Below are positions 1-5,614 of a stretch of DNA of 11,935 nt, in pieces (position 1 is the first letter of the stretch; each line of letters begins with the position of its first letter). Below the pieces are notes generated by a model. It was not told the DNA's origin. It did no database searches and saw only the letters and a program-made list of their open reading frames with translations. This DNA is from Candidatus Competibacteraceae bacterium (lineage in GTDB: Bacteria; Pseudomonadota; Gammaproteobacteria; Competibacterales; Competibacteraceae). The position numbers and the translations under genes were made by a program. The stretch is taken from the NCBI GenBank assembly GCA_020445045.1, contig JAGRHI010000143.1:1-11935 (forward strand), given 5' to 3'.

Positions 1-218
1 TTACGGCGATCGGGTTGCTTGGGATCGACCACCACCCGCACCTGAGTACCGGCGATGCCTCGGCGGGTGGCGCGGCTGGCCTGAACGCCGTAACCATCCA
101 GCCCCAGCTTAGCCAGTTCCAACACCAGCTCGTCGTAATCCAACCCCAGATCAAGCAGCGCCGCCAGATGCATGTCGCCGCTGATACCGGCAAAACAATC
201 GTAATAAAGGATGTTCAT
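1..218 (-). CDS. larC: LarC, nickel-pincer cofactor synthesis protein (N-terminus only)
   Basis: This is the first 72 codons of a gene that continues past the left window edge. The translation opens MNILYYDCFAGISGDM, followed by HLAALLDLGLDYDEL and later GIAGTQVRVVVDP. This matches the conserved start of LarC, in which D-C-F-x-G-I-S-G-D-M is the signature. LarC inserts nickel into the pyridinium-dithiocarboxylate precursor, in a CTP-dependent reaction, to complete the nickel-pincer cofactor of LarA-type lactate racemases and related enzymes. It acts in the cytoplasm. The ATG is at 218-216, and only a weak GAG lies upstream as a ribosome site. A likely terminator separates it from the gene upstream, so it may have its own promoter or depend on read-through. 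No larA, larB or larE is visible. The family call is firm from the N-terminal motif; the rest of the protein cannot be seen. Confidence 0.85.
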   Translation of the reverse strand, partial: MNILYYDCFAGISGDMHLAALLDLGLDYDELVLELAKLGLDGYGVQASRATRRGIAGTQVRVVVDPKQPDRR

Positions 219-254
219 CGCTCGAATCGGTGGTCGGTGAGCAAAACGGCCCGG

Positions 255-299
255 AAAAACAAAACGGCCTCTGGGAAAATTCCCAACTTATCCAGGCCG
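255..299 (-). terminator. Likely Rho-independent terminator after the iron-sulfur gene
   Basis: Read on the minus strand, the arm CGGCCT (299-294) pairs with AGGCCG (270-265). A second short stem, GGGAA/TTCCC, lies inside the loop. The outer arm is followed at once by the U-rich tract TTTTGTTTTT (264-255). It sits about 40 bases past the stop codon of the NapGH-like gene and before larC, the expected place for a terminator. The rather large loop lowers confidence. Confidence 0.6.
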
Positions 300-337
300 C
301 TCTCGGAAACAGCTTCCGGTGGCGGCGAATACAGCCG

Positions 338-1975
338 TCAGAACGGAAATCCACTATCTGGCTGGTGCTCAAGCGGCTTGGCCGATGGCCGAAGCGCCTG
401 TTGGTGAACCAAGTGGCCGTCCACGTAGATTGCCCGATACGGCCGGGCCGGGCAGGCATTTTCGCAAGCCCCGCAACCGACGCACAGTGCCGGCCGTACC
501 TCGGGGATGGTCAAGCCATCCCGGTACGGGATCATGTGCACCGCCTTGGTGGGGCAGTACTCGTCGCAAGCGCCGCAGGCGGTGTGATCGGTATAAACGA
601 TGCAGTTGTCGCGAACGAAATGAGCCACGCCCAGTTGCACGGTCTGCTTGGCGACCAATGCCAATGGCAGGATCGCGCCGGTCGGACAGACCTGGCCGCA
701 GCGATTGCACTCGTAGCTGCAATAGCCGGTCGCGAAATCCAGGCGCGGTTGCAGCAAACCGGACCATCCATAGTCCAGCAGGGACGGCTGCAACACGCCG
801 TAAGGACAGGCACTTACGCATAAGTGACAGGCGGTGCACAGATCGTTGAAGCGGGCGATGTCGCGAGCACCGGGCGGCGCCACCGGCCAGGTCTTGGCGT
901 TGGCCAATCGAGTGGGAACACGGTTGCTCGGCTTGGCTCCGACGCTCGACGACCGGGGCAAGCTCGCCAACCCGACCAGCGCCGTCGCGCCCGCGCGCAG
1001 CAACGCCCGTCGTGCCTTCCCGTCCCTGGACAAAGCGGCGCGATACCCGGCGTCGGGGGAATTCGACGGTTGCGGTCGCGGCAAGGCAACCGGGCTTGGG
1101 CGACGGAACGGCACCGGCCCCGACCACGCATAACCGATGCCGAGCGTCTCGCACACGGTCATGCAATTGAAACAGGCCACGCAGCGGCTGAAATCGACTT
1201 CCTTGGTTTTCAGCCGGATACAGCCGGCCTTGCAATGAATGGCGCACTGGGCGCACAGCACGCAGGCATCCTGGGGAATGCGGATCTTGAACAGGGCGAA
1301 ACGGGAAACCAGCCCCAGCAGCGCGCCCACCGGGCAGAGGGTATTGCAGAACAGTCGGCCCCTGGCGGCGATCAGCCCGATCAGCCCGAGCAGAAACACC
1401 GCCGGAAAGATCAGGGCGGCCAGCGGCGGCGCCTTCCAATGCAGCGGAAACGGCCCGTAAACCCCGAAGCTTTCCAGCAATTGCCCGAATCCGTTGTGAA
1501 CGACGACATAGAGCGGCCGGAGCAGATCGCCGGCGATGCGACCGAAATTGCTGAACGGGTCCAGCAGGCTCAGCGCCAGCGTGCTACCGCTCAGGAACAA
1601 ACCAATCGCCAGCGCCAGCACGCCATAACGCAAGACATCGTGCGGCCGCTGGTAGCGGAATTTGACCTTACGGGGCTTGCGCAACTGGTCAGCAACGCGG
1701 ATCACGATGTCCTGCAAGGTGCCGAGTGGACAAAGCGTCGAGCAGTACACCCGGCCGAACAGCAGCGTCAGTACCAACACCGCCAGGAAGCCAGCCGCCC
1801 CCCAGGCAATGGTCTGACTGAACTTCAGTAGCGACGGCACGAACTGTGGATACAACGCCGCCGTTGCGGCCGGCGTCTCGCCGACGCGGTCGAAATCGAC
1901 GAACAGCAGGGTGGTCAGCGCCAGAAAAACCAGCGAGACCACCACCCGGATTTTCTTCAGCCACGCCTGGTTCAT
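338..1975 (-). CDS. NapH/NapG-like fused membrane iron-sulfur protein
   Basis: A 545-residue protein predicted to carry electrons across or out of the cytoplasmic membrane. The N-terminal half is NapH/MauN/CcoG-like. It has hydrophobic segments near residues 10-27, 57-77, 115-137 and 185-204, two CxxxCP motifs (C78/C82 and C210/C214), then two cysteine clusters (238-252 and 265-275). The C-terminal half has four more 4Fe-4S-type clusters: C380-C390, C419-C430, C458-C474 and C498-C508. That is the number found in NapG. Between the halves, near residues 320-340, lies R-R-A-L-L-R followed by a short hydrophobic stretch that resembles a Tat signal. The protein therefore looks like NapH joined to NapG. 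I chose the ATG at 1975; a TTG at 2029 would add 18 residues, but it lies close to the upstream gene's end and has no good ribosome site. Its natural partner is probably the DUF362 protein upstream. The electron donor (quinol?) and acceptor are unknown. Confidence 0.8.
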   Translation of the reverse strand: MNQAWLKKIRVVVSLVFLALTTLLFVDFDRVGETPAATAALYPQFVPSLLKFSQTIAWGAAGFLAVLVLTLLFGRVYCSTLCPLGTLQDIVIRVADQLRKPRKVKFRYQRPHDVLRYGVLALAIGLFLSGSTLALSLLDPFSNFGRIAGDLLRPLYVVVHNGFGQLLESFGVYGPFPLHWKAPPLAALIFPAVFLLGLIGLIAARGRLFCNTLCPVGALLGLVSRFALFKIRIPQDACVLCAQCAIHCKAGCIRLKTKEVDFSRCVACFNCMTVCETLGIGYAWSGPVPFRRPSPVALPRPQPSNSPDAGYRAALSRDGKARRALLRAGATALVGLASLPRSSSVGAKPSNRVPTRLANAKTWPVAPPGARDIARFNDLCTACHLCVSACPYGVLQPSLLDYGWSGLLQPRLDFATGYCSYECNRCGQVCPTGAILPLALVAKQTVQLGVAHFVRDNCIVYTDHTACGACDEYCPTKAVHMIPYRDGLTIPEVRPALCVGCGACENACPARPYRAIYVDGHLVHQQALRPSAKPLEHQPDSGFPF

Positions 1976-2012
1976 GAATCGCCTGCTCTGTGGAAAAACA
2001 GGAAAGCATGGA

Positions 2013-3878
2013 TCAAGCCAAATGATCAAGTTTATAATTTTCGTTTAGCAGATACCCTCGACTAGAGGGTTTCTTTACCACGAAACCGACTTTTTCCAAT
2101 TTATTGAAGGTGTAACGCGCTCTACGATAGAAAGCGTCGAAGGCCTTGACCTCATTTGCGGCACCACTTCCATCCCGCTGCGCCCAGAGATACAAACTAA
2201 TTTGCTTGGCACTTGCCGCTTGACTCTTGGAGTAATAATTGAATCGGTAAACCACGCTTAGTACGTCCTTGGCAAACAGATCCAGCGAATCGAAAAACAC
2301 TCCAAACAAGGCGCGCAATTCATCTAAATAATCTTGCTTCATTAACTCTTGATCTACGTTATAGATCGGATACAATCCAGGACTTTCAGGATGCTTGTTA
2401 ATAAGTTTGGCTTTTTCTAATACTAACAGCTCTCGGTAGTGATTGTTATCAGGAGTTAACAAAATGGTGTGACACATTAACTCGTTAGCCCATTCGGACT
2501 TGATTAAGTAGGCCAATACTCGTTTCTGATTTTTGGTAGGAACCAAACCTTTCAGCTTATTTTCCAAATAGGCATCGAATGAAGTAAAAAGCCGTTCCAT
2601 CCGCTCGTCCAACAACTCACCTACACAGACAAACAGACGAACCTCTTCTTGGTGAAGACGGTAATAGGGTAACCCCATTTTATCTTGCAAACAGAGATTA
2701 ACAAGAGTTGCCATCCCGATGCCTTTCCCCTCCCATTTACGAAAGACCCGTAACACATCTGCTAGTTTGGGGTTACGAGGTTTGGCCTCGGGAATAATAC
2801 GGCGCAGAATAGGTTTTTGAGTGGTTTCGATGAGCAAATGCCTACGGAAGGTACCCGGATTCATGATTGAGAAATGCTCGCCAGGCTTGATCGTGATGAT
2901 CACCTGCCGATCTATGGCATAGTCACGGTGAGCAAGGGCATTATTGACCGTTTCACGTAGAACCTCTTCAGGGTATTGCGGCCGGTAGCTGCCACCAGAT
3001 GCCACACTGACGCCCACCTGAATGTTACGCAACAAATAGGCTAGACTCCCTTCCATCAGAGGTAGGATATTGTCACACAGATCCTGTTTATCCTGGGCGA
3101 TCTCCTGAGGAACATCCACATAACCATGGACCTGGCTGCGAAATCCCAGATAATCACCAGGATATTTACCACAGACCAGCATACCCAATGTGGTAACTGC
3201 TCCTGCTTTGGTAAAGAACTTGCGTTCTAAAAAAGGCAAGGCGGCCTCTAAATCGGGCTTGAAAGTCTCAACTCTGACAGTTCGATTCAGTTGCTGAATA
3301 TATTCGTTAAGCCGATCAAGATCGAGGTCACTCAGTGTCGCCCCGGGAACAATCTTCAATTCCCGAGCGTGTAGTGCTTCTTCCTTGAATTCTTCCTGCG
3401 CTTCGATTTCAGCTTCCTTGATCTTGTGGTCGCCAGTAAGAATACGTCGATACGCTTCGCACTGATAGAAACAGTATTTGCGATCAGCGGCCAATTCATC
3501 CACGTATATTACCGCTAAACGCCCATCCAAAAAAGCCTTGAGTTCCATCGGTGGAAAACAGTCACTCAAATTGAGCGAATGGCCAGCACGATTTACGAAT
3601 AACCCGGAAAGTTCCTTGAGCTTGGGTTCAGCATGCTCCTGATAACCGGTAAAGACATAGCGCTTTTTCGGGCCTTGCCCTTCTTCCTTCACTCCCAAAA
3701 TCAGGATACCGCCTCGTGTGTTCAGGAACGCATTGACACTCTTGTAGCGTTCACGCCACTGGCCACCATCGGCGGGAACGGGTTTGATCTCCAAGGTATC
3801 GGATTCCAACTCCTCGAAACATCCTTGACTGATCAGTTCCGCCAGCTTGGCGAGAATGCGATCAACGAGTGAGGTCAT
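2013..3878 (-). CDS. AlbA_2/Schlafen-like protein with GHKL-type ATPase domain
   Basis: A 621-residue cytoplasmic protein of the AlbA_2 plus HATPase_c_4 architecture (COG2865-like, often labelled ATP-binding protein or transcriptional regulator). The N-terminal domain (about 20-130) has E25-x4-E30-x-K32, then KSVNAFLNTRGGILILGV (46-63), the AlbA_2/Schlafen core. The middle domain (about 300-420) has E309-x2-V-N-N-A-L-A-H-R-D-Y320, like the N-box of RecG-like HATPase_c_4 proteins. It is followed by NPG (340-342) and a glycine box, EGKGIG (383-388). The C-terminal 200 residues look helical and may include winged-helix DNA-binding elements; I cannot name them. GC content is far below its neighbours. 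The gene separates DUF362 from the NapGH-like gene, which suggests horizontal acquisition. The ribosome site is weak, and no clear promoter is visible in the 97 bases upstream. Proteins of this class occur in defence islands, but no defence partner is seen here. The domain call is firm; the function is unknown. Confidence 0.8.
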   Translation of the reverse strand: MTSLVDRILAKLAELISQGCFEELESDTLEIKPVPADGGQWRERYKSVNAFLNTRGGILILGVKEEGQGPKKRYVFTGYQEHAEPKLKELSGLFVNRAGHSLNLSDCFPPMELKAFLDGRLAVIYVDELAADRKYCFYQCEAYRRILTGDHKIKEAEIEAQEEFKEEALHARELKIVPGATLSDLDLDRLNEYIQQLNRTVRVETFKPDLEAALPFLERKFFTKAGAVTTLGMLVCGKYPGDYLGFRSQVHGYVDVPQEIAQDKQDLCDNILPLMEGSLAYLLRNIQVGVSVASGGSYRPQYPEEVLRETVNNALAHRDYAIDRQVIITIKPGEHFSIMNPGTFRRHLLIETTQKPILRRIIPEAKPRNPKLADVLRVFRKWEGKGIGMATLVNLCLQDKMGLPYYRLHQEEVRLFVCVGELLDERMERLFTSFDAYLENKLKGLVPTKNQKRVLAYLIKSEWANELMCHTILLTPDNNHYRELLVLEKAKLINKHPESPGLYPIYNVDQELMKQDYLDELRALFGVFFDSLDLFAKDVLSVVYRFNYYSKSQAASAKQISLYLWAQRDGSGAANEVKAFDAFYRRARYTFNKLEKVGFVVKKPSSRGYLLNENYKLDHLA

Positions 3879-3975
3879 GGCGGTATTTCATCAGGACCCT
3901 GATTCCGGGACAATTGCACATCAATGCCTAAAGGGTGAGTAGTGGCGGATTTAGCGAGTCTTTCCACCACCCGTT

Positions 3976-4896
3976 TTAAAGCACGATCCGCCGGATGGCG
4001 AGATTCTCCAGATCCATGCGGCCCGCGCCCATTTCGCCAGCGATGCGGATATAGCCGACTTCCTCGGGCTGTTTCAAGCCAAACAGCCGCGCGGCGGCGG
4101 CATCCGCCGTCACCAGATCGGTGGACAACAATTGCGACCGCATATTCACGACATCGGCCGTGGAGACCCCGCGCGGTCCGTGGCGCAGCATCACGTTCCA
4201 GGCATCCACCACATTCAGATCGGGTTTGCGATAAGTAGCGAAGTCGGCGATGCATTGATGCAGGTCGTTGGAGTGCCATTCGCCGCGATCCCAGACCACG
4301 CCCATCAGGTTCTTCATCGCCACGCTCAGTCGGGCGCCGCCGTGACTCTTCAGTACGGGTACATTGATGAACACGTCGGCTTCTAGCGCCAGTTCGTGTT
4401 CCTGGGTTCGACGCAGCCGACGGCCGCCTGGGATCGCGACGGTCTGGAAATAGCCTTCGCTGTTGCCCGGCGCTAGCTTGCCGCCAGCATCCTTCACCGC
4501 CCGCTCGATGCCGCTGGCGCGGTAACTGTCGCGCCAAGCATCGCAGGTGTGATCGAAAACGTAGACCGCTTTGGCGCCAGCTTGCAGGCAGTGCTCGACG
4601 ATGCGGCGGACCAGTCGCGGATTGGTGTTGGCGGCGCGCTCCGGTGGCACGTTCCAACCGATATTCGGTTTGACCACCACCGTCTGACCTTTTCCGACGA
4701 AGCGCCTCATGCCGCCCAACGCCTCGATGCCATGGTCGAACAGCGCTTCCGGTTCGCCATTTCTGATCGCCACCAGATCGGGGGTTCCGGCTGACGGCTC
4801 ACCGGCGCATGACCGACGACCGGAACCACCCAGCGTCAGACCGACGCCAGCCCATGCCCCCACACCGAGGGCCGTGAGAAAACGACGACGTTGCAT
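3976..4896 (-). CDS. Tat-exported DUF362 protein
   Basis: A 306-residue protein of the DUF362 family. It begins MQRRRFLTALG, a twin-arginine signal, followed by a hydrophobic Gly/Ala stretch to about residue 25, so the folded protein should be exported to the periplasm. Family motifs visible are VVVKPNIG (73-80), an NVP-VLKSH segment (178-185), MKNLMG (194-199) and the His/Asp-containing helix after residue 210. DUF362 domains are often found with or fused to 4Fe-4S domains, and their reaction is not settled. Only three cysteines (30, 103, 118) and a fourth at 215 are present, with no CxxC cluster, so this copy carries no obvious iron-sulfur site of its own. That fits a partnership with the NapGH-like protein downstream. 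The ATG at 4896 has a strong GGAGGA site about eight bases upstream. The gene now reads into an atypical AlbA_2 gene 97 bases downstream. Confidence 0.85.
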   Translation of the reverse strand: MQRRRFLTALGVGAWAGVGLTLGGSGRRSCAGEPSAGTPDLVAIRNGEPEALFDHGIEALGGMRRFVGKGQTVVVKPNIGWNVPPERAANTNPRLVRRIVEHCLQAGAKAVYVFDHTCDAWRDSYRASGIERAVKDAGGKLAPGNSEGYFQTVAIPGGRRLRRTQEHELALEADVFINVPVLKSHGGARLSVAMKNLMGVVWDRGEWHSNDLHQCIADFATYRKPDLNVVDAWNVMLRHGPRGVSTADVVNMRSQLLSTDLVTADAAAARLFGLKQPEEVGYIRIAGEMGAGRMDLENLAIRRIVL

Positions 4897-5007
4897 GGCC
4901 GATTTCCTCCACCATCAGGCCAAACGGCGATCACCGCGCGAAAACAGCGCCGGCGGCACGCGCCATTCCCCGTTGCCGGGGAGCGTCACTCACCTTCCCG
5001 GCGCGGT

Positions 5008-5436
5008 TCAAAAGCGGAACCGTCGGAGAATGGTCAACGAGGACAGCGAGCCGACCAGCTTGCGATCTGGCCCGATCACCGGCAGGCGGATATAGCCCTC
5101 CGCCAGCAGCCTGAGCGCATCGGACAACGGCGCTTCCGGCTCGACCACCGGATGGGCGACAGCGAAATCGCCCACCTTGCGGTGCAAATGCGGAATGAGG
5201 CGATTATCGACATCCTCGGCGGTCTCGACTTCGGCGTCGTCCGGCAACTGCGGTTCCGACGGTAGCAGCATCTTGGAGAACATGAACGAGGTGATGGTGC
5301 CCACAAACTCCAATTGGTCGTTGACCACCATCAGATCCTGCATGTGCTTGCGTTCCATGATCGCCAGCGCTTCCGACAGCGGCGCGGTGTCGAGCACGTA
5401 AGTGGGCGCGGACATCATGTAGTGTTTGCACTTCAT
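5008..5436 (-). CDS. Small protein with two CBS domains
   Basis: A 142-residue cytoplasmic protein made almost entirely of a CBS pair (Bateman module). CBS1 spans about residues 6-55 (APLSEAL helix, then QDLMVVN and FVGTITS) and CBS2 about 87-140 (APLSDAL helix, then IRLPVIG and LVGSLSS). An acidic linker of about 25 residues (about 60-80) separates them. Such modules bind adenine nucleotides or related ligands and act as sensors. I chose the ATG at 5436 because GGGAG lies at a proper distance upstream; the longer reading from a TTG at 5493 would add 19 residues without family resemblance. It diverges from hppA and is followed by DUF362 on the same strand after about 110 bases. A regulatory link with either neighbour is only an inference. 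No output domain is present, so it would have to act on another protein. Confidence 0.85.
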   Translation of the reverse strand: MKCKHYMMSAPTYVLDTAPLSEALAIMERKHMQDLMVVNDQLEFVGTITSFMFSKMLLPSEPQLPDDAEVETAEDVDNRLIPHLHRKVGDFAVAHPVVEPEAPLSDALRLLAEGYIRLPVIGPDRKLVGSLSSLTILRRFRF

Positions 5437-5526
5437 TTTAATTTCTCCCGCTGGGTTTGACCGGGGGTACCGGGCTTCGGTCGTCGTCCCCAACCGTGTC
5501 TGAAATCCGAACTGACATTAGTCGGC

Positions 5527-5555
5527 TTGGCAATGCTTCATTCGGGTATTATTAC
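5527..5555 (+). promoter_or_regulatory. Candidate sigma70 promoter for hppA
   Basis: TTGGCA (5527-5532, five of six consensus bases) is followed after 17 bases by TATTAC (5550-5555, four of six). Transcription would begin near 5562 and give a leader of about 50 bases before the hppA ATG. Spacing and position are right, but the -10 box is only moderate. Confidence 0.4.
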
Positions 5556-5557
5556 CC
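5544..5557. repeat. Perfect short palindrome over the hppA -10 region
   Basis: GGGTA (5544-5548) and TACCC (5553-5557) are inverted arms around a 4-base centre. The site overlaps the candidate -10 box of hppA and lies in the region shared with the divergent CBS gene, so a repressor or activator could bind there. With arms of only five bases, chance is possible. Confidence 0.3.
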
Positions 5558-5614
5558 AGCTTTGGCCGCCGCGCATGCGGACCATGCAAATACAAGCACA
5601 TTGGAGGGAGTTAT

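Noticed and set aside
824..1831. Long plus-strand open frame opposite the iron-sulfur gene
   Set aside because: It is rich in Arg, Gln and Ala with no domain, and lies wholly antisense to a gene with eight conserved cysteine groups. It is a by-product of high GC.
1976..2029. TTG start at 2029 for the iron-sulfur protein
   Set aside because: It adds 18 residues unlike the family and lies close to the end of the upstream gene; the ATG at 1975 precedes the basic NapH-like start.
2011..2030. Repeat GATCAAG (2011-2017 and 2024-2030) as a target-site duplication
   Set aside because: Both copies are on the same side of the low-GC gene and none is seen near 3878-3975, so it does not bracket an insertion.
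2054..2070. Inverted repeat ACCCTC-5-GAGGGT as a terminator or mobile-element end
   Set aside because: It lies within the last codons of the AlbA_2 gene, has no U-tract, and I found no matching copy at the other end of the gene.
3875..4657. Minus-strand open frame overlapping DUF362
   Set aside because: It is the same DNA as the DUF362 gene read in another frame, with low-complexity Arg-rich translation. The DUF362 frame has the Tat signal, family motifs and ribosome site.
4967..4982. Hairpin TCCCC-6-GGGGA after the CBS gene as a terminator
   Set aside because: The stem is only five pairs and no U-rich tract follows on the minus strand.
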